Shown: positions 23,947 through 31,069 of the stretch, piece after piece
Layout: every line of letters begins with the position of its first letter
How positions within the stretch are numbered: the stretch's first letter is position 1
Source: Micromonospora craniellae
Lineage (GTDB): Bacteria > Actinomycetota > Actinomycetes > Mycobacteriales > Micromonosporaceae
Assembly (NCBI RefSeq): GCF_014764405.1
Contig: NZ_CP061725.1
Location: 1,364,001-1,428,000, forward strand
Reading direction: 5' to 3'
DNA length: 64,000 nt
Made by a program: the position numbers and the translations under genes
Notes under the pieces: model-generated
Databases searched by the model: none
The model's input: the letters and a program-made list of their open reading frames with translations, nothing else
Told to the model about the DNA's origin: nothing

Positions 23947-25181
23947 GACGCCGGCCAGGGCAGCCAGGCGGCGAGCCGGAAGTCGCCGCTGGAGTCGCGG
24001 CCGTGCTCCAGCCGCCCGCCCGCCAGGGTGACCCGCTCGGCGACACCGACCAGACCGGTGCCGGTACCCGGGATCGGCGCCTCGGCCTCACCCACCGGCC
24101 ACCGGTTGCGGATCTCCACGGCCAGCCCGTCGCCGGGGCCTCCGCTGAGCCCGACCGTGACGGCCGCGCCACCGGCGTGCTTGCGGGCGTTGGTCAGGCC
24201 CTCCTGCACGATGCGGTAGACGCTGCGGCCCAGCCCGGCAGGCAGCCGTTCCGGCGCGCTGACCCGGTCCCGCAGGTCCACCCGGGTGCCGGCGGCCCGG
24301 GACTCGGCGACCAGCGCGGGCAGGTCGTCGAGGGTGGGTTGCGGGCGCTCCGGCTCGGCGGTGAGGGACGCGTCGGCCCGCAGCACGCCGATCACCTCAC
24401 GCAGGTCCTGCAATGCGGCGTGCGCGCTGCCCCGGATCACCCCGGCGGCCCGGGAGACCTCCTCCGGCGCGGCGTCGGGCCGGAACTCCAGCGCACCGGC
24501 GTGCAGGCTGAGCAGGGAGATCCGGTGGGCCAGCACGTCGTGCATCTCGCGGGCGATGCGGGTGCGCTCCAACTGCCGGGCCTGGGCCACCCGAAGCTGC
24601 TGCTCGGCCTCTGCCCGTTCGGCGCGTTCGCGCAGCGACAGCACCAGTTGCCGGCGCGCCCGCACGAACATCGCCCAGGCCATCACCAGCAGGGTGATCA
24701 CCACCCCCCAGATGGTCGCGGGCCAGTAGCTGCTGTTGGGGTCGGGCCGGAACAGGGCGAAGAACATGTTGGTGACGAGCCCGCCTGCGGTGACCGCCAG
24801 CGCCACCGCGGTCCGCCGGTGCACCACCACGGTGAAGTAGATGATCAGCAGCGCGGCGATGGAGGTGACCGAGAACATCGTCAGCGGCAACGTCACCAGC
24901 GCCAGCCCCAACGGCCAGCGGCGACGCCACCAGAGCGCCGCCGTACAGGCCAGGCCGAGGACCGCGTCCGCGACGATCATCCAGCCGTACGGCAGCCGCT
25001 CGGCGAGGATCGGGGCCGGCGTGAGGGCGTCGAACGTGGCCAGCACCACCCAGCCGAGCGAGACCAGGAAGCAGGTGCTGTCGATCAGCCAGTCCCGCAT
25101 GGTGCGCCGGGGGCGACGGTCGGTCGCGCCGAGCGCCCCGGGCAGCAGCCACGGGTGTTCGGGGACGACAGGGCTGGTCAC
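23943..25181 (-). CDS. Sensor histidine kinase (HisKA_3 type)
   Basis: 412 residues. About five to six N-terminal membrane segments (for example CFLVSLGWVVLATFDAL, LIIYFTVVVH, ATIWGVVITLLVMAWAMF), a coiled linker, HisKA_3 dimerisation helix ERTRIAREMHDVLAHRISL with the phospho-His, and an ATPase domain with IVQEGLTNARKHAGG and TGTGLVGVAERV. Typical DesK/LiaS-like membrane-embedded sensor. GTG 25181 chosen as the start nearest the membrane domain. Paired with the NarL regulator. Confidence 0.92.
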   Translation of the reverse strand: MTSPVVPEHPWLLPGALGATDRRPRRTMRDWLIDSTCFLVSLGWVVLATFDALTPAPILAERLPYGWMIVADAVLGLACTAALWWRRRWPLGLALVTLPLTMFSVTSIAALLIIYFTVVVHRRTAVALAVTAGGLVTNMFFALFRPDPNSSYWPATIWGVVITLLVMAWAMFVRARRQLVLSLRERAERAEAEQQLRVAQARQLERTRIAREMHDVLAHRISLLSLHAGALEFRPDAAPEEVSRAAGVIRGSAHAALQDLREVIGVLRADASLTAEPERPQPTLDDLPALVAESRAAGTRVDLRDRVSAPERLPAGLGRSVYRIVQEGLTNARKHAGGAAVTVGLSGGPGDGLAVEIRNRWPVGEAEAPIPGTGTGLVGVAERVTLAGGRLEHGRDSSGDFRLAAWLPWPAS

Positions 25182-25220
25182 AGCCGTAATGGTAGGCAGC
25201 CGCCGTGGCTCGGACCAGCT

Positions 25221-25252
25221 ACCAAAGTCGGTCCTTCGGCATCGACCTTGGT
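25221..25252. promoter_or_regulatory. Inverted repeat between kinase and ABC operon
   Basis: ACCAAAGTCG (25221-25230), 12 bases, CGACCTTGGT (25243-25252): 10-bp arms with one mismatch, flanked by GCT/AGC. It lies 40 bases from the kinase start and 63 from the ABC ATPase start. A site for the NarL-type regulator encoded here is the simplest reading. Confidence 0.55.
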
Positions 25253-25314
25253 CTAGCCGGGTGTCGACCGCCGGCCGCTGCGGACGGCCGGGTGGCCTCG
25301 GCAGCCTGACGGAC

Positions 25315-26244
25315 ATGATTGTCGTAGACCAGCTCACCAAACGGTACGGACGGCACACCGCCGTCGAGGACGTGTCGTTCCGCTGCGAACCGGGCACGGT
25401 CACCGGCTTCCTCGGGCCCAACGGGGCGGGCAAGTCGACCACGATGCGGATGCTCTGCGGGCTGACCCCGCCGACGTCCGGCACCGCCACCGTCGCCGGG
25501 CAGCCCTACCGCCGGCTACCCAACCCGGGTCGCACCGTCGGCGTCCTGCTGGACGCCTCCGCCCAGCACGCCGGGCGCACCGGCCGGGAGGCGCTGGCCG
25601 TGGCGGCGGCGACGATGGGCGTGGACCGGCGCAGCGTGGGCCAGGTGCTCGACCGGGTGGGACTGGACGGGGTCGCGGCCCGGCGCCGGGTCCGCGCGTA
25701 CTCGCTGGGGATGCGCCAGCGGCTCGGCCTGGCGCACGCGCTGCTGGGCGACCCCCGGGTGCTGGTGCTGGACGAGCCGGCCAACGGCCTCGACCCGGAG
25801 GGGATCTTCTGGATGCGCGGCCTGCTGCGCGACTTCGCCGACCGGGGCGGCACCGTGCTGCTCTCCTCCCATCTGCTGCGCGAGGTCGAGGCGGTCGCGG
25901 ACCGGCTGGTGGTGATCGGGGGTGGCCGGATCGTGGCGCAGGGCGACAAGGCGGAGCTGCTGGCCGACGGCGGCACGCTGGTGCGCTCCCGCGACCGGGT
26001 GGCGCTGCGGGGCGCATTGGAGCGGGCCGGCCTGCCGGTCAGCGAGGGCACCGACGGGCTGCTGGTCCGCGCCGACACCGAAGTGGTCGGCGAGGCCGCG
26101 CTGGCGGCCGGCATCGCCCTGACCGAGTTGCGACCGGCCGGTGGCGGTGGCCTGGAGCAGCTCTTCCTCACCCTCACCGCGACCGCCGGAGCGCAGACCA
26201 CCGAGACCAGCGCCACCGAGCCGACCAGGGAGCCCGTCCGATGA
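25315..26244 (+). CDS. ABC exporter ATPase subunit
   Basis: 309 residues. Walker A GFLGPNGAGKSTTMRML, signature YSLGMRQRLGLA, Walker B VLVLDEPANGLDP, switch His in LLSSHLLREVE. The C-terminal 80 residues follow the CcmA/DrrA style. The start is ATG 25315. Its stop overlaps the permease start by ATGA. With the neighbouring NarL system it probably exports, or confers resistance to, an envelope-active compound; the substrate is not visible. Confidence 0.94.
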   Translation: MIVVDQLTKRYGRHTAVEDVSFRCEPGTVTGFLGPNGAGKSTTMRMLCGLTPPTSGTATVAGQPYRRLPNPGRTVGVLLDASAQHAGRTGREALAVAAATMGVDRRSVGQVLDRVGLDGVAARRRVRAYSLGMRQRLGLAHALLGDPRVLVLDEPANGLDPEGIFWMRGLLRDFADRGGTVLLSSHLLREVEAVADRLVVIGGGRIVAQGDKAELLADGGTLVRSRDRVALRGALERAGLPVSEGTDGLLVRADTEVVGEAALAAGIALTELRPAGGGGLEQLFLTLTATAGAQTTETSATEPTREPVR

Positions 26245-27029
26245 CCACCACCATCGCCCCCGAGGACACCCGGCCGGTCAGCCGGGCGTCCGAGCGGGCA
26301 CCGTCACTCACCAGGCTGACCCGGGTGGAGCTGCGCAAACTCGTCGACACCCGGGCCGGTCGTTGGCTGTTGATCACCATCGGCCTGGTCGCCGCCGTCA
26401 TCGTCGCCCTCCAACTGGTGTACGCGCCAGCCGCCGAGCAGACCTTCGTCAACTTCTTCCTCCCGTCGCTGTTCCCGGTCGGGGTGCTCCTGCCGGTGCT
26501 GGGCATCCTGTCGATCACCAGCGAGTGGGCGCAGCGCACCGCGCTGACCACGTTCGCGCTGGTGCCCCGGCGGGAACGGGTGATCGCCGCGAAGCTCGCC
26601 GCCGTGGTGCTCGCCGCCCTGGCGTCGGTGTTGGCCAGTCTCGCCCTCGCCGCCGTCGGGACGCTGATCGCCGACGCCACCGGCGGTGCCGGCACGTGGC
26701 GGATCGACGGGATGCTGATCCTGCACGCCGCCGTGTTCCAGGTGATCAACGTGTTGATGGGCGCCGGGTTCGGCCTGCTGCTCCTGCACACCCCGCTGGC
26801 CATCGTGGCCTATCTCCTGCTGCCGATCCTCTGGTCGGTCGTGGGCGAACTGGTCCGGCCGTTGCACCGCGCCGCGGAATGGCTGGACACCACGCGCACC
26901 ATGGAGCCACTTCTCGCCCCCGAGCTGACCGGCGGGCAGTGGGCCCGGCTGGCGGTCTCGCTGCTGGCGTGGCTGGTCGTACCCTTGGTCGTCGGATGGG
27001 TGCGGACGATGCGTCGGGAGGTGGCGTGA
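26241..27029 (+). CDS. ABC-2 type permease
   Basis: 262 residues with about six membrane segments (WLLITIGLVAAVIVALQLVY, LFPVGVLLPVLGILSI, AAVVLAALASVLASLALAAV, LAIVAYLLLPILWSVVGELV, SLLAWLVVPLVVGW). It opens with TRVELRKLVDTRAGRWLL, the usual cytoplasmic entry helix of this class. Partner of the ATPase encoded upstream (ATGA overlap) and followed by a GTGA-coupled gene. Confidence 0.92.
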   Translation: MTTTIAPEDTRPVSRASERAPSLTRLTRVELRKLVDTRAGRWLLITIGLVAAVIVALQLVYAPAAEQTFVNFFLPSLFPVGVLLPVLGILSITSEWAQRTALTTFALVPRRERVIAAKLAAVVLAALASVLASLALAAVGTLIADATGGAGTWRIDGMLILHAAVFQVINVLMGAGFGLLLLHTPLAIVAYLLLPILWSVVGELVRPLHRAAEWLDTTRTMEPLLAPELTGGQWARLAVSLLAWLVVPLVVGWVRTMRREVA

Positions 27030-27727
27030 CGGCGTACGGCACGCCGACCGTGGTCAGCTGGGGTCGACTGGAGTCGCTGCTGCTCTGGGTCGGGTTCCCG
27101 CTGGCCGGCGGTGCCGCAGGGGCGGGGCTGGCGGCCAGGGCGGGCTGGATCGCCGGCCTGGCCTGGGCCCCCGCGCAGGGGCTGTTCCGCCTGGTCGACG
27201 GCATGCCCGACCAGCAGGCGCTGGCGACCGGGGCGGCGGTCGGCATACTGGCCGGGCTGGTGTTCGGTGCCGTCGCAGCCGCCGACCGGGTCGCCGTCGA
27301 GGTGGCCGTGGACCGGGTACGCGTGCGGCACGGCGGCAAGGAGCGGGAGTTCGCGCGGCGGGACGTCCGGATGGCCCACCTGGACGGCAAGGAGCTGGTC
27401 CTGCTCGGCCCGGACGACGAGGAACTCCTCCGGCGGCGCTCCGACCTTCCGGGCGCCGACCTCGCCGGGGCGTTCCGGGAACACGGCTGGCCCTGGGCGG
27501 ACGAGGACCCGCACCGGGCCGCGTACCGGCTCTGGGTGCCCGAGCTGCCCGGGTTGCCGCCGGGCGCGGACGCACTGCTGAAGGCCCGCCAGAGGGCGCT
27601 GGACGACGACCGGGGTGACGAGGCCGGCGAGTTGCGGACCGAGTTGGGCCGCTACGGCGTGGTGGTCCGGGACGAGGGCAAGCGACAGCACTGGCGGCTG
27701 TCCCGTTCCGCCGCCCCACCGGAGTGA
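27026..27727 (+). CDS. YqeB-like membrane protein
   Basis: 233 residues from GTG 27026, coupled to the permease (GTGA). Two N-terminal hairpins of membrane helices (LLLWVGFPLAGGAAGAGLAA, TGAAVGILAGLVFGAVAA), then a PH-like cytoplasmic domain with REFARRDVRMAHLDGKELVL and LGPDDEELLR, and the family ending LPPGADALLKARQRAL ... GVVVRDEGKRQHWRL. This matches YqeB-type proteins of Gram-positive bacteria, whose role is unknown. It may modulate the exporter, but this is only suggested by operon position. Confidence 0.8.
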   Translation: MTAYGTPTVVSWGRLESLLLWVGFPLAGGAAGAGLAARAGWIAGLAWAPAQGLFRLVDGMPDQQALATGAAVGILAGLVFGAVAAADRVAVEVAVDRVRVRHGGKEREFARRDVRMAHLDGKELVLLGPDDEELLRRRSDLPGADLAGAFREHGWPWADEDPHRAAYRLWVPELPGLPPGADALLKARQRALDDDRGDEAGELRTELGRYGVVVRDEGKRQHWRLSRSAAPPE

Positions 27728-27771
27728 ACGAGGCAGGGCGACTACCGTTCCAGGTCTGGGGAGGTACGTCG

Positions 27772-28704
27772 ATGTACGTGGTGTCCGTTATCAACTACAA
27801 GGGTGGGGTCGGCAAGACCACGGTGACCGCCAACCTCGGGGCCGAACTGGCCAACCGGGGAATGAAGGTGCTGCTCATCGACCTCGACCCGCAGGCAAGC
27901 CTGACCTTCGGCTTCTACGACCCGGATGACTGGCGGGAGCGGTTACGCGACTCCCGGACCATCAAACGGTGGTACGACGGCCTACGCGAGGGCGACACCG
28001 CAATCACTCTCGGCGATCTGGTGGTGTCCCCCGGTCCGGCGAACACCCGACTCTCCGGGGCCGGCCGGCTCGACCTGATCGCCTCGCATCTGCAACTGGT
28101 CGACATCGACCTGGCGCTGGCCCGCAGCGTCGCCGGTGGCGAGGAGTACGACGCCTCGCTGTTCCGGGTGCGCGGTTCGCTCGCCGACGGACTGCTCGCC
28201 GACGGGCTGGAACCGTACGACATGGTGTTGATCGACTGTCCGCCGAACTTCAACGTGGTCACCCAGTCCGCCATCATCGCCAGCGACCATCTGGTGATCC
28301 CGGCCAAGGCCGACTACCTGTCCACGCTGGGCATCGACTACCTGCACGGCAATGTCCGGGAACTGGTCGAGCAGTACAACGCCGACGCCCGGCGGTTCGC
28401 CACCGTACGCCGGCACCAGAAGGTCGCGCCCGGCGTGGCCGGCGTGGTCTTCACGATGATCCAGTTGCTGGCGCAGCGGCCGATCGCCACCCACCAGGGC
28501 TACATGGACCAGGTCCGCAACCTGGGGCTACCGGTCTTCCCGACCGCGCTGCGGGAGAACGTCACCCTCTACGCCACGAACACCCCGCGCGGTGTGCCGG
28601 TGGTGCTGCGCGACCGGGTCACGGTGCCCGCCGTCCGCGCGGAGCTGCGCCAGCTCGCCACCGAGTTCCTCGACCACCTCCAACCTGACCGGCAACCCGC
28701 GTGA
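27772..28704 (+). CDS. ParA/Soj-like ATPase
   Basis: 310 residues of a deviant-Walker MinD/ParA ATPase. Deviant Walker A is INYKGGVGKTTVTANLG, switch I DLDPQASLTFGFYD, Walker B DMVLIDCPPNFNVVTQSAI. ATG 27772 follows GGGGAGG. No ParB gene or parS-like site is next to it, so it is probably an orphan that positions another cargo rather than a chromosome-segregation ATPase. It overlaps the next small gene by GTGA, which makes that protein the natural partner candidate. Confidence 0.9.
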   Translation: MYVVSVINYKGGVGKTTVTANLGAELANRGMKVLLIDLDPQASLTFGFYDPDDWRERLRDSRTIKRWYDGLREGDTAITLGDLVVSPGPANTRLSGAGRLDLIASHLQLVDIDLALARSVAGGEEYDASLFRVRGSLADGLLADGLEPYDMVLIDCPPNFNVVTQSAIIASDHLVIPAKADYLSTLGIDYLHGNVRELVEQYNADARRFATVRRHQKVAPGVAGVVFTMIQLLAQRPIATHQGYMDQVRNLGLPVFPTALRENVTLYATNTPRGVPVVLRDRVTVPAVRAELRQLATEFLDHLQPDRQPA

Positions 28705-28937
28705 GGGGGCCGGAGGCCGTCGACCCGGCACGGCTAGCCGACGCGCTGGCGACCATGACCAGCCGGGCCGACGGTACGGCGTACCTGTCGGATCGGCCGG
28801 CGCGCGACCTGCGGGAACTGGCCGCGCACCTCGGGCTACGCGGTCTCGGTGGACTGCGCAAGGCGGAACTCGTCGAGCGGATCGTGGACGCCACCATCGG
28901 CTACCGCCTCGACTCCACCGCGCTGCGCCGACGCTGA
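28701..28937 (+). CDS. Small SAP/Rho-N-like protein
   Basis: 78 residues translated from GTG 28701, coupled to the ParA-like gene. The second half, DLRELAAHLGLRGLGGLRK then AELVERIVDATIGYRL, matches the helix-extended-loop-helix of SAP or Rho N-terminal domains, which bind nucleic acid. A ParA ATPase needs a partner that stimulates ATP hydrolysis and binds a cargo; this protein could serve in that role. The pairing is inference. Confidence 0.7.
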   Translation: MRGPEAVDPARLADALATMTSRADGTAYLSDRPARDLRELAAHLGLRGLGGLRKAELVERIVDATIGYRLDSTALRRR

Positions 28938-29014
28938 CCCGGGCACTCGGGGACGGGCGTGAGAACCGTATCGCCAGCGGGTATGTCGGCCCGATGGCCA
29001 GCACGGTGGCGCAC

Positions 29015-29051
29015 GACAGCCGCCGCTAGATCCGATCTAGCGGCGGCTGTC
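29015..29051. promoter_or_regulatory. 37-bp perfect palindrome before the DrrAB-type operon
   Basis: Arms of 17 bases, 29015-29031 and 29035-29051, around CCG; the inner part reads GCTAGATCCGATCTAGC. It lies 78 bases after the SAP-like gene and 82 bases before the ABC ATPase. Without a U-tract it could be the terminator of the ParA operon, or the operator of the exporter operon, which has no linked regulator. Confidence 0.7.
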
Positions 29052-29132
29052 CGTGGTCTCGCGCCTGCACGGAGCCGGCGTCGTTGTAGCAGGCGGACGG
29101 CGACGGGATTGACGGAAGGAAGCACCGAGATC

Positions 29133-30149
29133 ATGAATAGACGCACTACCGGCCTCGCCATCGAGGCGGAGGGCCTGACCCGGTCGTTCGGTGACACACG
29201 TGCGCTCGCCGGCCTCGACCTCCAGGTGCCCGCCGGTGCTGTATACGGAGTGCTCGGCCCGAACGGCGCCGGAAAGACCACCGCGGTACGGATCCTGGCG
29301 ACGCTGCTGCGTCCCGACGGCGGACAGGCCCGGGTCTTCGGGCACGACGTGGTCACCGAGGCCAACGCGGTCCGCGGCCGGGTCAGCCTGACCGGCCAGT
29401 ACGCCTCGGTGGACGAGGACCTGACCGGCGCCGAGAACCTGATCCTGCTGGGCCGGCTGCTCGGTCTGCGCAAGCCGGCCGCCCGGGACCGGGCAGCCCA
29501 GTTGCTGGCCGCGTTCGGGTTGACCGAGGCGGCCGGGCGGCAGGTCAAGAAGTACTCCGGCGGTATGCGGCGGCGTATCGACATCGCGGCGAGCATCCTC
29601 GGCACCCCGGATCTGCTCTTCCTCGACGAGCCCACGACCGGGTTGGACCCGCGCAGCCGCAACCAGGTGTGGGAGATCGTCCGGGCGGTGGTGGCACACG
29701 GCACGACCGTGCTGCTGACCACGCAGTACCTGGACGAGGCCGACCAGTTGGCCGGCCGGATCGCGGTGGTCGACCACGGCCGGGTGATCGCGGAGGGCAC
29801 CCCGGGCGAACTCAAGTCCTCGGTCGGGTCCGGCACGGTGCACCTGCGGCTACGGGACGCCGACCAGCGCCCCGAGGCACAGCGGTTGCTGCAGGGCGTG
29901 CTCAGCGAGACGGTGCAGCTGGAGGCCGACCCGGTGGCGATCACCGCGCGGGTCGGCGGGGCCGGCAACGACCTCGACGCCAGCGCGCAGGCCGCCCGGG
30001 CCCTGGGCGAGCTGTCCCGCGCCGGGATCGTGGTGGACGACTTCTCGCTCGGCCAGCCGAGCCTGGACGAGGTCTTCCTGGCCCTGACCGACCGTCCCGC
30101 CGAGCCGACCGCCGCCGAGCGGGACGATGAGCTGGAGGCAGCCCGATGA
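29133..30149 (+). CDS. DrrA-type ABC transporter ATPase
   Basis: 338 residues, daunorubicin-resistance DrrA family. Walker A GVLGPNGAGKTTAVRIL, the DrrA-typical VSLTGQYASVDEDLTG (Q-loop), signature YSGGMRRRIDIA, Walker B LLFLDEPTTGLDP, and the family C-terminal segment FSLGQPSLDEVFLALTD. It energises efflux of drugs or lipids with the permease next to it (ATGA overlap). ATG 29133; ribosome site weak. No biosynthetic cluster nearby to name the substrate. Confidence 0.94.
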   Translation: MNRRTTGLAIEAEGLTRSFGDTRALAGLDLQVPAGAVYGVLGPNGAGKTTAVRILATLLRPDGGQARVFGHDVVTEANAVRGRVSLTGQYASVDEDLTGAENLILLGRLLGLRKPAARDRAAQLLAAFGLTEAAGRQVKKYSGGMRRRIDIAASILGTPDLLFLDEPTTGLDPRSRNQVWEIVRAVVAHGTTVLLTTQYLDEADQLAGRIAVVDHGRVIAEGTPGELKSSVGSGTVHLRLRDADQRPEAQRLLQGVLSETVQLEADPVAITARVGGAGNDLDASAQAARALGELSRAGIVVDDFSLGQPSLDEVFLALTDRPAEPTAAERDDELEAAR

Positions 30150-31003
30150 GCAGCGACACCGCCACCTCGACCGGCCCGGCGCCGTCGGTCTACGTACCCT
30201 CCTCCGAGGCGTTGGCGACGGTGCTCGCACCGGCGGCGCGCCCGCCCCGCCCGAGCCCGCTCTCGGCGTCGCTGACCTTCAGCTGGCGTGCCATGCTGAA
30301 GATCAAGCACGTGCCGGAGCAGCTCTTCGACGTCACCATGTTCCCGATCATCATGGTGCTGATGTTCACGTACCTGTTCGGCGGCGCGCTCGCCGGCGAC
30401 CCGCGTGACTACCTGCAGTTCTTCCTGCCGGGCATCATGGTGACCAGCGTCGTGATGATCACGATGTACACTGCGGTCGGGCTGAACAGCGACATCGAGA
30501 AGGGCATCTTCGACCGGTTCCGGACGCTGCCGGTGTGGCGACCGGCCGCCCTGGTCGGCATGATCTTCGGCGACGTGCTGCGGTACATCCTCGCGGCCAC
30601 CGTGATCCTCACCCTGGGTCTGGTGCTCGGCTTCCGTCCCGAGGGCGGGCTGCTCGGGGTCCTCGGCGGGATCGGCCTGCTGGTCGTCTTCTCGTTCGCG
30701 TTCTCCTGGGTCTGGACGCTGTTCGGGCTGATCCTGCGTAACGAGAAGTCGGTGATGGGGGCCAGCATGATGGTGCTGTTCCCGCTGACCTTCCTGAGCA
30801 ACGTCTTCGTCGACCCGTCCACCATGCCCGGCTGGCTCCAGGCGTTCGTCAAGGCCAACCCCATCACGCACCTGGTGTCCTCGGTCCGGGCCTCGATGGC
30901 CGGCACGTCGGACACGTCGGCCATGATGTGGACGTTCGGCTGGAGCGTGCTGTTCGTGGTGGTCTTCGGCATCCTCACGATGTATCGCTACAACCGCCGC
31001 TGA
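30146..31003 (+). CDS. DrrB-type ABC-2 permease
   Basis: 285 residues, six membrane segments. Family motifs: FFLPGIMVTSVVMITMYTAV, LNSDIEKGIFDRFRTLPVWR, and MVLFPLTFLSNVFVDPSTMP followed by ANPITHLVSSVRA. The N-terminal 45 residues are cytoplasmic and Pro/Ser rich. Forms the transporter with the upstream ATPase. Confidence 0.94.
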   Translation: MSSDTATSTGPAPSVYVPSSEALATVLAPAARPPRPSPLSASLTFSWRAMLKIKHVPEQLFDVTMFPIIMVLMFTYLFGGALAGDPRDYLQFFLPGIMVTSVVMITMYTAVGLNSDIEKGIFDRFRTLPVWRPAALVGMIFGDVLRYILAATVILTLGLVLGFRPEGGLLGVLGGIGLLVVFSFAFSWVWTLFGLILRNEKSVMGASMMVLFPLTFLSNVFVDPSTMPGWLQAFVKANPITHLVSSVRASMAGTSDTSAMMWTFGWSVLFVVVFGILTMYRYNRR

Positions 31004-31017
31004 CCCTCGGCCGCCGA

Positions 31018-31065
31018 ACCGGTTCCGGGCAGCGTCCCGCCCAGGAGGATGCTCCCGGAGCCGGT
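31018..31065. terminator. Bidirectional terminator
   Basis: ACCGGTTCCGGG (31018-31029) pairs with CCCGGAGCCGGT (31054-31065), 12 bp with one G-T position, loop of 24 bases. It occupies the 66-bp space between the convergent DrrB-type permease and the AAA ATPase gene. Confidence 0.6.
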
Positions 31066-31069
31066 CCGG

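Noticed and set aside
28901..30871. Minus-strand open frame of about 656 codons
   Set aside because: Antisense to both subunits of the DrrAB-type exporter, no recognisable domain.
31004..31069. Small plus-strand gene after the DrrB-type permease
   Set aside because: The short gap is better explained by the 12-bp stem terminator; no start with ribosome site.
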